This document shows, piece by piece, positions 36,620 to 45,729 of a stretch of DNA of 64,000 nucleotides. The DNA lies in the NCBI GenBank assembly GCA_964489055.1, contig CAZAXF010000006.1, forward strand, positions 1 to 64,000, written 5' to 3'. A program made the position numbers and the translations under genes. This stretch comes from 66-474 sp964489055 (GTDB lineage: Bacteria; Pseudomonadota; Gammaproteobacteria; Xanthomonadales; Rhodanobacteraceae). The notes below the pieces were generated by a model that was not told where the DNA came from, searched no databases, and was given only the letters and a program-made list of their open reading frames with translations. Every line of letters starts with the position of its first letter. Within the stretch, counting starts at the first letter, position 1.

Positions 36620-38695
36620 TCAGGTCACATACCGCATCTCCGGCGAAGGCGGACACAGGAAGTTGCCCTGCGCGAAGGTGACGCCGGCGGAGAACAGGAT
36701 CGGCATGCTCGATGCCTCCTCGATCCACTCGACCATGGTGTGCTTGCCCGCGGCGCGGGCCTGCGAGCACAGTTCGCGTACCTTGAGCTCGTTTTCCGAG
36801 TGGTGCGCGAGATCGGTGGTGAGCGCGCGGTCGATCTTCAGGTAGTCCGCGTCGATGTGCTTGAGCGCCTGGAAGGAATTGAGCCCGGACCCGAACTGTT
36901 CCAACCCGAACGTGCCGCCGACGTTGCGCCAGCGTTCGACGAAATCACGCGCCGGTTTGAGGCAGGTCATGACCTTGGCCTCGGGCACCTCGAACACCAG
37001 TTGCGAAGCCTTGACGCCGGCCGCGCCGAGCTTTGCGTCCACCCAGTCGGCGAGGGTTTCGTCGTGCAGCGTCAGGGTCGAGAGCTTGACGAACACGGTG
37101 GTCGACGTGTCCGGATTGGCCTCGCCGTGCTTGCCCAGTTCGGCGATGGCGTGTTCGATCACCCAGCGGTCGATCGCCAGCAGCCGGTCATTGCGTTCGG
37201 CGATCGGCATGAAGTGCGAGGGCAGGATTTCCTCGGTCGGGCCGCGCAGGCGCAGCAATACCTCGAAGAATTCGCCTTCCTCGCCCTGCAGGTTGATGAT
37301 CGGCTGGTAGTACAGCTTGAACCCGTCGTTCTTGAGGGCGTCGTCGATCATCTGCAGCCACGACTGTTCGCGTTCGGCCTCGGCCTTGTCGGCCGCGGCC
37401 GGGTCGTGGATGTCGATGCGGTTGCCGCCCTGGCTGGCGACCGCGCGCAGCGCGTCGTCGGCCTGCGAAAGCAGTACCTGCGACTTGGCGTTCTTTTCGC
37501 CCAGCAGGCTGCCGCCGATGCTGATGGTGAGGCTGGTCGATTTGCCGCCCGCCTCGATGATCGCCGCCTCGACGCCCGCGCGCAGCGATTCGGCCACCTG
37601 TTGCACTTCGGTCTGGGTGGAGTCGGTCAGCAGCAGGCCGAACGAATGATCGCCGATGCGTCCGGCGCGATCGGTGGCGCGCAGGCGCTGCTTGATGGTG
37701 CCCGCCAGCGCGCGCAGCACGTCGTCGGCGCCGGCAAGGCCCACGGTATCGATCACCGCACGGTAGTTGTCCGGCTCGAGCAGCAGCAACGCCTGCTCGG
37801 TCTTGCCGCCGATCGCCGCGGCTACGGCCTCGTCGATCTGTTCCAGGAAATGCGCACGGTTGGACAGGCCCGTCAGCGGATCCTGGGTCTTCAGGCGCTT
37901 GAGTTCCTCTTCGGTCTCCGGGTTCGAGGCGGGCAGGCGGAACACCACCTGCTGGCAGGGCTCGCCCTCGTAGTTGGCCGAAGAAAATTCCATCACCGCC
38001 TCGAAGGTGGCTCCGTCGGCGCGCTTGGCGGTCAGGTCCAGCCGCGGCGGCGGCTTCTCGCCGCGCGCCAGGCGGCGCAGCAGGTCCTTGAAGTCGGCGG
38101 TGTGCTGCGGGGCGACCAGGTCCAGGATGGTCAGGCCTTCGACGTCCTCGAAGCTGTCGAAGCCGAACATCTCCAAGTACGCGTTGTTGGCGCGCACGTG
38201 GGTGCCTTCGTGGATGTAGGCGATCGGGTCGCGCGAGGAATCGAGCAGCGCGTCGCAGCGGCGGTCGGACTCGCGCAGTGCGGCCTCGAGCTTGCGCACG
38301 TTGCGGCGCGTGTTCAGCGCGTCCAGCTCGCGCCGCACCACCGCCTGCAACTGGTCGTGGCGGTTGCGCAGGGCGATGCCGCGGATGCTGCTGTGGCTGA
38401 GGATCGAGGCGACCATGTCGTCGCTCAGCTTGTCGGCCAGCGCCACCAGCGCCACGTCCTTGCCGGTGCCGTCCAGCGCGTGCGCGATGGCGTCCAGGGA
38501 CACCGACTTGCACGCGGGATTGGCCAGCACGATGTCTGGCGTGGACGATTCCAGGATCGCCGCCAGCTCCTCTTCGCTCGCGATCCGCTGCGGGCGCAGG
38601 GCGATGCCGCTGTTGCGCAGCACGCTGATGACCTGCTCGGCGTCTTCGGCCTGATCCTCGGCGATGATCAGCTTGGTGATGGGTTCGGGCAACAT
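36620..38695 (-). CDS. fimX: FimX-like degenerate REC-PAS-GGDEF-EAL protein
   Basis: 691 residues from the ATG at 38693-38695, with AGGA five bases upstream. Order: receiver-like domain (1-125) lacking the phosphoacceptor Asp (PDIVLANPA), coiled linker, PAS (about 150-260), GGDEF and EAL. The GGDEF motif reads GDHSF and the EAL motif EVLLR, so neither cyclase nor phosphodiesterase activity is expected. The EAL pocket is otherwise retained (YYQPIINLQ, FGLEQFGSGLNSF). This layout and these substitutions match FimX, a cyclic-di-GMP receptor that controls type IV pilus assembly at the cell pole. The gene symbol rests on architecture. epmB lies upstream on the same strand, 127 bases away. Confidence 0.85.
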   Translation of the reverse strand: MLPEPITKLIIAEDQAEDAEQVISVLRNSGIALRPQRIASEEELAAILESSTPDIVLANPACKSVSLDAIAHALDGTGKDVALVALADKLSDDMVASILSHSSIRGIALRNRHDQLQAVVRRELDALNTRRNVRKLEAALRESDRRCDALLDSSRDPIAYIHEGTHVRANNAYLEMFGFDSFEDVEGLTILDLVAPQHTADFKDLLRRLARGEKPPPRLDLTAKRADGATFEAVMEFSSANYEGEPCQQVVFRLPASNPETEEELKRLKTQDPLTGLSNRAHFLEQIDEAVAAAIGGKTEQALLLLEPDNYRAVIDTVGLAGADDVLRALAGTIKQRLRATDRAGRIGDHSFGLLLTDSTQTEVQQVAESLRAGVEAAIIEAGGKSTSLTISIGGSLLGEKNAKSQVLLSQADDALRAVASQGGNRIDIHDPAAADKAEAEREQSWLQMIDDALKNDGFKLYYQPIINLQGEEGEFFEVLLRLRGPTEEILPSHFMPIAERNDRLLAIDRWVIEHAIAELGKHGEANPDTSTTVFVKLSTLTLHDETLADWVDAKLGAAGVKASQLVFEVPEAKVMTCLKPARDFVERWRNVGGTFGLEQFGSGLNSFQALKHIDADYLKIDRALTTDLAHHSENELKVRELCSQARAAGKHTMVEWIEEASSMPILFSAGVTFAQGNFLCPPSPEMRYVT

Positions 38696-38822
38696 GACAT
38701 TCCTTGGAACGGGACAGCCGCCGGACACGGATTCCCCCATCGCTGTCCGGAAACCGACGGCACTTCGATATTGCCGGTGAAGTCTTGTACCCCAACGGCG
38801 GCATACACGCTACCGTACACGG

Positions 38823-39833
38823 CTATACGGGGCGCTTGGAACGGTCCCCCGGCAGCTCGCGTACCAGCCGGGGTACAAGATAACCGGGAAGACGTGCCCG
38901 CAGGGCGTCGGCAAGTGCCCGGGCACGCCCATCGGACACCTCGAAGTGGGCGGTTCCGCGTACCCGGTCGAGCTGGTGCAGATAGTACGGCAGCACCCCG
39001 AAGGCGAACAATTTTTCCGAAAGTGCGGCCAGCACCGCGGCATCGTCGTTGACGCCGCGCAGCAGTACCGACTGGTTCAGCAGCGTCGTGCCGGACTCGC
39101 GCAATCGCCTGCAGGCCGCGCCAACACTGGCGTTGAGCTCATTGGGGTGGTTCGCGTGCAGCACCATTACACGCTGCAGTGGCAACCCGGACAGCCACGC
39201 GGCGAAGGCATCGTCGATGCGTTCGGGCAGCACCACCGGCAACCGCGAATGGATGCGCAGGCGGATCACGTGGGGCAGCTCGCGGAGCCCTTTTGTGAAA
39301 TCCGTCAACTTTTGTGTCGAAAGCACCAGCGGGTCGCCGCCGGACAAAATCACCTCGGAAATCGACGTATCGGCGGCCAGGCAGGCGAGCGCCTCGCGCC
39401 AGGCGTGCGCGGCGGCAAGTTCTTCGGCGTAGGGGAAATGCCGTCGGAAACAATAGCGGCAATTGACCGCGCAACTGCCGGCCGCGATCAGCAACGCACG
39501 GCCTTCGTACTTGCGCAGCACGCCGTGTGCCTGCACCGCCGCAAGGTCGCCGACGGCGTCGTCACCGAAGCCGGGGGCTTCATCCAGCTCGGCAAGCTGC
39601 GGCAACACCTGCAGCAGCAGCGGATCGCGCGGATCACCGTGGCGCATCCGGGCCACGAAGCCGCGCGGTACCTTCAGTGCGAAGCCGGCATCACCCGCGG
39701 GCAGGCGTTCGGCCAGGCGCGACAGGCCAAGCAGCGCCAGCAGTTCGTGCGCGTCGGTGATGGCATCGCGCAGCGACTGGCGCCAGTCGGGTGCGCCGGC
39801 CGGCTGGGTTGTGGGCTCGATTGCCGTTATCAT
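38823..39833 (-). CDS. epmB: EF-P beta-lysylation protein EpmB (lysine 2,3-aminomutase-like)
   Basis: 336 residues from the ATG at 39831-39833. This radical-SAM enzyme turns (S)-alpha-lysine into (R)-beta-lysine, which EpmA then attaches to EF-P. The cluster motif CAVNCRYCF and the downstream SEVILSGGDPLVLS are clear. The length matches EpmB rather than the longer clostridial lysine aminomutases. It is divergent from efp with a 109-base gap, so the modifier and its target are side by side; epmA is not in this window. Confidence 0.95.
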   Translation of the reverse strand: MITAIEPTTQPAGAPDWRQSLRDAITDAHELLALLGLSRLAERLPAGDAGFALKVPRGFVARMRHGDPRDPLLLQVLPQLAELDEAPGFGDDAVGDLAAVQAHGVLRKYEGRALLIAAGSCAVNCRYCFRRHFPYAEELAAAHAWREALACLAADTSISEVILSGGDPLVLSTQKLTDFTKGLRELPHVIRLRIHSRLPVVLPERIDDAFAAWLSGLPLQRVMVLHANHPNELNASVGAACRRLRESGTTLLNQSVLLRGVNDDAAVLAALSEKLFAFGVLPYYLHQLDRVRGTAHFEVSDGRARALADALRARLPGYLVPRLVRELPGDRSKRPV

Positions 39834-39942
39834 GGAGGGCCTTGCGCCGTTCGAATGGCGCGATGAACCCCTCATTCTAGGTGAATTGCCGGATTCGGGC
39901 CAACGCGTCCCGGCGGCATTCCGTACCCATGGAGCCCGCAGC

Positions 39943-40509
39943 ATGGCGACTTATGGTCTCAACGATGTCAAGAACGGCCTGAAAATCATCGTCGACGGCG
40001 ACCCCTACGTGATCGTCGACGCCGATTTCATCAAGCCCGGCAAGGGCCAGGCCTTCACGCGCATCAAGATCCGCAACCTCAAGAGCGGACGCGTCACCGA
40101 GAAGACGTTGAAGGCGACCGATACCGTCGAAGGCGCCGACGTGATCGAAACCGACATGCAGTACCTCTACAACGACGGCGAGTTCTGGCACTTCATGGAG
40201 CCGAACACGTTCGAGCAGCACACCGCCGACAAGAATGCGATGAGCGACGCCGCGCAGTGGCTCAAGGGCGAGGAAGAGTGCCTGGTCACGCTGTGGAACG
40301 GCACGCCGCTCACGGTGGCACCGCCCAACTTCGTGGAGCTGAAGATCGCCGAGACCGACCCCGGCGTACGCGGCGACACCTCCGGTGGCGGCGGCAAGCC
40401 AGCCACCCTGGAAACCGGCGCCGTGGTGCGCGTGCCGTTGTTCGTGAACCAGGACGAAATCATCAAGGTCGACACGCGCACCGGCGAATACGTGAGCCGC
40501 GTGAAGTGA
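39943..40509 (+). CDS. efp: Elongation factor P
   Basis: 188 residues with the three OB-like domains. EF-P relieves ribosomes stalled at consecutive prolines. The modification loop reads KPGKGQAF, with Lys34 as the beta-lysylation site, consistent with epmB next door. It ends in the typical VDTRTGEYVSRVK. The divergent promoter region with epmB lies at 39834-39942. Directly after the stop comes a 75-base tandem repeat array. Confidence 0.98.
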   Translation: MATYGLNDVKNGLKIIVDGDPYVIVDADFIKPGKGQAFTRIKIRNLKSGRVTEKTLKATDTVEGADVIETDMQYLYNDGEFWHFMEPNTFEQHTADKNAMSDAAQWLKGEEECLVTLWNGTPLTVAPPNFVELKIAETDPGVRGDTSGGGGKPATLETGAVVRVPLFVNQDEIIKVDTRTGEYVSRVK

Positions 40510-40511
40510 TT

Positions 40512-40930
40512 GATTCGCAGCAAATCCGCGTAGCGGATTGCGTCGCGAATCAATCACCCCGGCGAAAGCCNNNNNNNNNNNNNNNNNNNNNNNNNNNNNN
40601 NNNNNNNNNNNNNNNNNNNNNNNNNNNNNNNNNNNNNNNNNNNNNNNNNNNNNNNNNNNNNNNNNNNNNNGCGGATTGCGTCGCGAATCAATCACCCCGG
40701 CGAAAGCCGGGGTCCATTGTGGAGTGTGCGCAGCAAATCCGCGTAGCGGATTGCGTCGCGAATCAATCACCCCGGCGAAAGCCGGGGTCCATTGTGGAGT
40801 TTGCGCAGCAAATCCGCGCAGCGGATTGCGTCGCGAATCAATCACCCCCGGCGAAAGCCGGGGTCCATTGTGGAGTTTGCGCAGCAAATCCGCGCAGCGG
40901 ATTGCGTCGCGAATCAATCACCCCGGCGAG
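40512..40930. repeat. 75-bp tandem repeat array containing an assembly gap
   Basis: The unit holds ATCCGCGTAGCGGATTGCGT (a palindrome) and CCCCGGCGAAAGCCGGGG (a hairpin). Copies of GCGGATTGCGTCGCG begin at 40533, 40671, 40746, 40821 and 40897, a period of 75-76. Bases 40571-40670 are 100 N. With 38 real bases between the flanking copies, the true gap should be 37 bases plus a multiple of 75. The rest up to 41104 is unique DNA without a gene, apart from a TCATTCCGGA-type palindrome near 40957-40990. Confidence 0.9.
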
Positions 40931-41104
40931 CGTCGGCGGCTCGGGAGGATAGCCGTCATTCCGGACGCGGCGAAGCCGTGATCCGGAATCTGCTCTTGTG
41001 TCGTTGCGCGACGGATCGGGCCGTTCGCACAGCCGATTGACTCGCGCCATCCCGCTTGCGCCTGGTTCCCAACCCCCGAAATCGCCCGCGGCCTTTCCGA
41101 TCGC

Positions 41105-42433
41105 ATGCCAACTTCGCCACGTTCCATCGACCTGCTGATTTCCGCCCGCTGGACCGTCCCGGTCGAGCCCGCGGATACGCTGCTGGAGGACCACGCGGTC
41201 GCGGTCGATGCCGGCGCGATCGTCGAGGTGCTGCCGGCCACGCAGGCCGCGGCGAAATACGCACCGCGCGAGCGCGTGGAACTGCCCGTTCACGCCCTGA
41301 TCCCCGGGCTCGTCAACGCCCACACCCACAGTCCGATGGTGTTGCTGCGCGGGCTGGCCGACGACCTGCCGCTGATGACCTGGCTGCGCGAGCACATCTG
41401 GCCGGTCGAGGCCAGGGTCATGGGCGCCGACTACGTGCGCGACGGCATGCAGCTTGCCATCGCCGAGATGCTGCGCGGCGGCACCACCTGCTGCAACGAC
41501 CTGTATTTCTTTCCCGACGTGGAGGCAGCGGCCTGTCGCGAACTCGGCTTTCGCGCGGTGATCGGCCTGCCGGTCATCGAATTTCCGAGCGCGTGGGCGC
41601 GCGAGCGCGACGAATACTTCGACAAGGCGCTGGCGGTGCACGATGCCTGGCGCGACGATCCGCTGGTTTCCACCGCGTTCGCACCGCACGCGCCCTACAC
41701 CGTTTCCGACCAATCGTTCGCGCGCATCCGGACGCTTTCCGACCAGCTCGACCTGCCGGTGCACGTGCACCTGATGGAAACCGCGCAGGAGGTCGAGGAC
41801 AGCCGGCGCGAGCACGGCCTGCGCCCGCTGCAGCGGTTGCAGAAGCAGGGTCTTGTCAACGATCGCCTGATCGCCGTGCACATGACCCAGGCCAGCGACG
41901 CCGAGATCGACCTGTGCGCGGCGCGTGGCGTTTCGGTGGTGCACTGTCCCGAGTCCAACCTGAAACTGGCCTCCGGTTTCTGCCGCGCCGAGAAGCTGCG
42001 CCGGGCCGGCGTGAACCTCGCGCTCGGCACCGATGGTTGCGCGTCCAACAACGACCTGGACATGTTCGGCGAAATGCGCACCGCGGCCCTGCTGGCCAAG
42101 GGCGTGGCCGGCGACCCGGCCGCGTTCGACGCCGTGTTCGCGCTGCGCGCGGCGACCCTGAACGGCGCCCGGGCCCTGCAGCTGGACGCGAAAATCGGCT
42201 CGATCGAGGTCGGCAAGCGCGCCGACCTCGCTGCGGTACGCCTGGACGAAGTCGAGGCCAGCCCGCTCTACAATGTCATTTCGCAGCTCGCCTATGCGAC
42301 GTCGCGCCGCCAGGTCAGCGATGTCTGGATCGACGGTCGGCGCCGGCTTGCCGACGGCGCGCTGGTCGATTTCGACCTCGCCGGCGTACTCGAAAAGACC
42401 CGCCGCTGGCGCGAGCGCATTGCGGCGGTGTGA
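41105..42433 (+). CDS. mtaD: 5-methylthioadenosine/S-adenosylhomocysteine deaminase-type amidohydrolase
   Basis: 442 residues of the TRZ/ATZ (AtzF-TrzN) amidohydrolase group. Metal-binding and catalytic motifs: VNAHTHSPMVLLRG, FAPHAPYTVSD, VHLMETAQEVEDS, and GTDGCASNNDLDMFGEM. Enzymes of this type deaminate methylthioadenosine, S-adenosylhomocysteine or related purine nucleosides to inosine forms. Family members are often labelled chlorohydrolase, but a triazine substrate is not implied. It comes before ubiG as in other Xanthomonadales; both linked enzymes concern S-adenosylmethionine, whose by-product the deaminase would clear. Exact substrate unproven. Confidence 0.88.
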   Translation: MPTSPRSIDLLISARWTVPVEPADTLLEDHAVAVDAGAIVEVLPATQAAAKYAPRERVELPVHALIPGLVNAHTHSPMVLLRGLADDLPLMTWLREHIWPVEARVMGADYVRDGMQLAIAEMLRGGTTCCNDLYFFPDVEAAACRELGFRAVIGLPVIEFPSAWARERDEYFDKALAVHDAWRDDPLVSTAFAPHAPYTVSDQSFARIRTLSDQLDLPVHVHLMETAQEVEDSRREHGLRPLQRLQKQGLVNDRLIAVHMTQASDAEIDLCAARGVSVVHCPESNLKLASGFCRAEKLRRAGVNLALGTDGCASNNDLDMFGEMRTAALLAKGVAGDPAAFDAVFALRAATLNGARALQLDAKIGSIEVGKRADLAAVRLDEVEASPLYNVISQLAYATSRRQVSDVWIDGRRRLADGALVDFDLAGVLEKTRRWRERIAAV

Positions 42434-42462
42434 AGTCAAAAGCAGGAGCAGTCCGCGAAGAA

Positions 42463-42535
42463 CGCAAAGGACGCAAAAAGAAGCAGAAGCGGGCAGGGCT
42501 TTGCCGCTTTCTTCGCGCCTTTCGCGTCCTTTGCG
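42463..42535. repeat. Inverted repeat between mtaD and ubiG
   Basis: A perfect 12-base inverted pair, CGCAAAGGACGC (42463-42474) and its complement (42524-42535), flanks a purine-rich centre. The GAAGAACGCAAAGGACGC sequence is a dispersed element with a relative at about 208-225. As RNA it would form a long stem shortly before the ubiG start. Confidence 0.7.
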
Positions 42536-42565
42536 GACAGAGGTTTCTTGCAGGGTCAGGATGAA

Positions 42566-43297
42566 GTGAGCAGCACGACGCACAACGTAGATCCGGAGGA
42601 ACTTGCCCGTTTCGGCAAGCTGGCCGCGCGCTGGTGGGATCCGGACGGCGAGTCACGGCCGCTGCACGACCTCAACCCCGTGCGCCTGGCCTTCGTCGCC
42701 GGGCGCGTGGCGTTGCGCGGCGCACGCGTGGCCGACATCGGCTGCGGTGGCGGCCTGCTCAGCGAGGCGCTGGCCCGGGCCGGCGCCGAGGTGACCGCGA
42801 TCGATCTTGCGCCCGAGGTGATCGAGGTCGCCAGGCTGCACCTGCACGAAACCAACGAGGCCCTGGAAACGCCACTGGCGATCGACTACCGGCTGTGTTC
42901 CTCGCGTGAGCTTGTCGGCCACGACCCGGCCGCGTTCGATGCGGTGTGCTGCATGGAACTGATCGAGCACGTCCCCGATCCGGCGTCACTGGTCGCCGAC
43001 CTCGCGGCGCTGCTGAAGCCCGGGGGCAAGCTGTTCCTTTCCACCCTCAATCGCACGCCGGCCAGTTTCGCCGCGGCCATCCTGGGCGCGGAATACCTGC
43101 TGCGGCTGCTGCCGCGCGGAACCCACGACTACCGGCAATTCCTGCGCCCCTCGGAACTTGCGCGGCTGCTGCGCCGGGCGGGCCTGAGCCTCGACGAGGT
43201 AACGGGAATCGCCTACAACCCATTGAGTCGAAAGGCATCCCTGACGCATCGCACGGACGTCAACTACCTCGTGGCCGCCAGCAAGCCCGCGGCATGA
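42566..43297 (+). CDS. ubiG: Ubiquinone biosynthesis O-methyltransferase UbiG
   Basis: 243 residues from a GTG at 42566 with AGGA upstream; the family start SSTTHNVDPEELARFGKLAARWWD follows at once. It carries out both O-methylations in ubiquinone synthesis using S-adenosylmethionine. Motif I is VADIGCGGGLLSEALA; the membrane-binding loop region GAEYLLRLLPRGTHDYRQF is intact. The stop overlaps the gph start in an ATGA, so translation is probably coupled. Confidence 0.96.
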   Translation: MSSTTHNVDPEELARFGKLAARWWDPDGESRPLHDLNPVRLAFVAGRVALRGARVADIGCGGGLLSEALARAGAEVTAIDLAPEVIEVARLHLHETNEALETPLAIDYRLCSSRELVGHDPAAFDAVCCMELIEHVPDPASLVADLAALLKPGGKLFLSTLNRTPASFAAAILGAEYLLRLLPRGTHDYRQFLRPSELARLLRRAGLSLDEVTGIAYNPLSRKASLTHRTDVNYLVAASKPAA

Positions 43298-43959
43298 AGC
43301 CCCTGCCGAATCCGCTGGCCGGGGTGTTCTTCGACCTGGACGGAACCCTGGTGGACTCGGCGCGCGACATGCATTCGGCGCTCAACGCGTTGTGCCGCGA
43401 ACACGCGCTGACCGCGCCGTCGTTCGCGGTGGTGCGCGAGACCGTATCGCGCGGCGCGCGCGCCGTGTTGCGTTGCGCGGTCGGCGACAATGATGCGCGC
43501 GTCGAGGCGCTGCTGCCGCGGTTCCTGGAACGGTACGTCGCCACCGGCATGGCCAATACGCACGCTTTCCCGGGTGTGGACGCGGTGCTCGAAGACCTGG
43601 AAGCGCGGGGCGTGCCCTGGGGCGTGGTCAGCAACAAGGCCGAGGCACTGGTGGCGCTGGTACTGCAAAGGCTGGGCTACGACCGCCGGGCCGCTGCCGT
43701 GGTCGGTGGCGACACGCTGGCCGAGCGCAAACCCGACCCCGCACCGGTGCTGCACGCGTGCGCGCTGGCGGGCGTCGAACCGTCGGCTTGCGTGTACGTG
43801 GGCGACGATCCGCGCGACATCGAGGCCGGCCGTGCCGCCGGCCTGTACACGGTGGCCGCGGCGTGGGGCTACCTGGACGGCGCCGATCCGCGCGAATGGC
43901 AGCCGGAAGCGGTCGCCGGATCGGCGGCGGAGCTGGGGGAATGGCTGGCCCGCGCGTGA
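43294..43959 (+). CDS. gph: Phosphoglycolate phosphatase-like HAD hydrolase
   Basis: 221 residues. HAD motifs are complete: FFDLDGTLVDSA (nucleophile and acid Asp), WGVVSNKAE, ERKPDPAPVLHA and YVGDDPRDIEAG. The helical cap is of the Gph type. It removes phosphate from 2-phosphoglycolate formed during DNA repair or, in some family members, from other small phosphates such as N-acetylmuramic acid phosphate (MupP); with ubiG next door either label has been used in relatives. Start overlaps ubiG by 4 bases; the end overlaps the next gene by 19. Confidence 0.92.
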   Translation: MKPLPNPLAGVFFDLDGTLVDSARDMHSALNALCREHALTAPSFAVVRETVSRGARAVLRCAVGDNDARVEALLPRFLERYVATGMANTHAFPGVDAVLEDLEARGVPWGVVSNKAEALVALVLQRLGYDRRAAAVVGGDTLAERKPDPAPVLHACALAGVEPSACVYVGDDPRDIEAGRAAGLYTVAAAWGYLDGADPREWQPEAVAGSAAELGEWLARA

Positions 43960-44813
43960 ATGGCAGCAGCTTCGACGACTACCTCGCACGCTGGCGCGAT
44001 ACCAGCCCGCAACGCGCGCTCGCCTGGCTGTTCCTGTCGCCGCGCGACCGCGTCCGGTTCTGCGGGCTGGCGGCATTGCAGCAGGAATGGCTGAAGGCCA
44101 CGCGCGAGGCGTCCGAACCGCAGGTCGCCGCCGCCAAGCTTGGCTGGTGGCGCGAGGAAATCGATCGCGCGGGGCAGGGCGAGGGGAGACACCCGCTGAC
44201 GTGCGCATTGTTTGCCGATGCGCGCGTCCGCACCGTGCCCATGGCGTACTGGACCGTCGCCGTGGATGCGGCGCTGCTGGAGAGCAATCATGCGCCCGCG
44301 CCGGACTTTGCCGCCCAGCGCGCGGCCGCCGCGCCGCTGGCCGATGCATTCGCGGCGCTGGAAAACCGGCTGGCGTTCGGCGAGGGGGCAACCCATGAGC
44401 GGGCCGCCGCGGTGGCGGCACCGGGGCACCTTGTCGCCAACCTGCGCGCGCTTGCCGTCGAAGTACGGCACGCGCGCTCGCCGCTGCCCATGAACCTGCT
44501 GGCGCGCCACGGGCTGACCACCGAGGCGCTGGCGCAGGACGGCCCGGCGCGGCGTGCGGCCCTGCACGATTACCTTGGCGAACTGGAGCGCGCGCTGGCC
44601 GCCGCCGCCGGCATGGACGGTCCGCTGACCTTCCTGCGGCGGGTCCAGCTCCAGACCGACCTGCGCTCGCTGCGCGCCGGATTGCGTGCCGGCGATCCGC
44701 TGCAGGGCGTGCAGGCCGGTCGCGGTGGCGTGCGCGACCTGTTGAAAATCTGGCGCGCCGCTCGCATCTCACGTCACAACCCGCCCGTCGAGGATTCCCA
44801 TGCAACCAGCTGA
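43941..44813 (+). CDS. Squalene/phytoene synthase-fold protein (NDUFAF6-like)
   Basis: 290 residues from the ATG at 43941; a GTG at 43956 is an alternative. The helical pattern with RALAWLFLSPRDRVRF and VAAAKLGWWREEIDRA belongs to the squalene/phytoene synthase superfamily, in its NDUFAF6-like branch. The two Asp-rich metal motifs of true prenyl synthases (DxxxD type) are not visible: the first helix has only AALQQEWLKATREASEPQ. So an enzyme making carotenoid or hopanoid precursors is unlikely, and no terpene genes are nearby. In mitochondria NDUFAF6 assists respiratory complex I; a similar bacterial role is conjecture. It overlaps gph (19 bases) and folE2 (14 bases), so it is translated with them. 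Confidence 0.78.
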   Translation: MAGPRVNGSSFDDYLARWRDTSPQRALAWLFLSPRDRVRFCGLAALQQEWLKATREASEPQVAAAKLGWWREEIDRAGQGEGRHPLTCALFADARVRTVPMAYWTVAVDAALLESNHAPAPDFAAQRAAAAPLADAFAALENRLAFGEGATHERAAAVAAPGHLVANLRALAVEVRHARSPLPMNLLARHGLTTEALAQDGPARRAALHDYLGELERALAAAAGMDGPLTFLRRVQLQTDLRSLRAGLRAGDPLQGVQAGRGGVRDLLKIWRAARISRHNPPVEDSHATS

Positions 44814-45729
44814 ACAGGCCGGAGCCGGCCTTCCGGACGTCGCCAACGCCGCGCAGCCCGACGCGGGCGGGAAACTGGACTGGGTGGGCATGGACGGCAT
44901 CGAACTGCCGCTGCGCTGCGCCGATGGACAGGGCGGCGTGATCACCGTGCCGGCGCGCGTCAGCGTGCAGGTGAACCTGGCCGACCCCGACGCACGGGGC
45001 ATCCACATGTCGCGGCTGTACCTGGCGCTGGAAGGTGCGCTGGGCGAACAGCCGGTCACGCCCGCGGGCCTGCATGCCCTGCTGCGCACGCTGGTTGCCT
45101 CGCACGACGGCCTTTCCAGCCGCGCGCGGCTCGGCATCGACTACCAGCAGCCGCTGAAGCGTCGCGCCCTGGTCAGCGACAACGCCGGCTGGCGCAACTA
45201 CCCGGTGACGATCCGGGCGTGGCTGGCCGACGACCATTTCAACGTGCGGCTGGGCTGCGAAGTGGTGTATTCATCCACCTGCCCGGCATCGGCGGCTCTG
45301 TCGCGGCAACTCAACCAGCAGCGTTTCGACGAGGACTTCACCGGGGTGCTGCCGTCCCAGCGCGCGGTGCGTGACTGGCTGGGCAGCCGACGCGGCATGG
45401 CCGCCACCCCGCACGCGCAGCGCAGCACCGCCCGCGTCGAGGTGGACCTTGCCGCCGGGTTCGACCTGCCGGTGGCCGAGCTGGTCGACACCATCGAGCG
45501 CGCCCTGGCCACGCCGGTGCAGACCGCGGTCAAGCGCGAGGACGAGCAGGCGTTCGCGAAATTGAACGCCGAAAACCTGATGTTCTGCGAAGACGCCGCC
45601 CGCCGCATCCGCGCCGCGCTGGACACCGACCCGCGCATCGCCGGTTACCACATCCGCGCCGCCCACCACGAAAGCCTGCACGCCCACGACGCCGTCGCCG
45701 AAGTCGGCCGGAACTTCCAGCCCTGCTGA
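44800..45729 (+). CDS. folE2: GTP cyclohydrolase FolE2 (type IB)
   Basis: 309 residues; GAGG lies just upstream of the ATG at 44800. FolE2 makes 7,8-dihydroneopterin triphosphate from GTP, the first step to folate and queuosine, and unlike FolE it can use metals other than zinc. Metal and catalytic residues are visible: Cys in YSSTCPASAALSRQ, Glu in LNAENLMFCEDAAR, and the His group HHESLHAHDA. Its use often goes with zinc limitation, in line with the zinc-free L36 and zinc-free DksA in this window. It is the last gene of the ubiG run. Confidence 0.95.
   Translation: MQPAEQAGAGLPDVANAAQPDAGGKLDWVGMDGIELPLRCADGQGGVITVPARVSVQVNLADPDARGIHMSRLYLALEGALGEQPVTPAGLHALLRTLVASHDGLSSRARLGIDYQQPLKRRALVSDNAGWRNYPVTIRAWLADDHFNVRLGCEVVYSSTCPASAALSRQLNQQRFDEDFTGVLPSQRAVRDWLGSRRGMAATPHAQRSTARVEVDLAAGFDLPVAELVDTIERALATPVQTAVKREDEQAFAKLNAENLMFCEDAARRIRAALDTDPRIAGYHIRAAHHESLHAHDAVAEVGRNFQPC

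Noticed and set aside
40512..40930. Possible CRISPR array after efp
   Set aside because: Units of 75 bases are identical throughout, with no unique spacers, and no cas gene is present.
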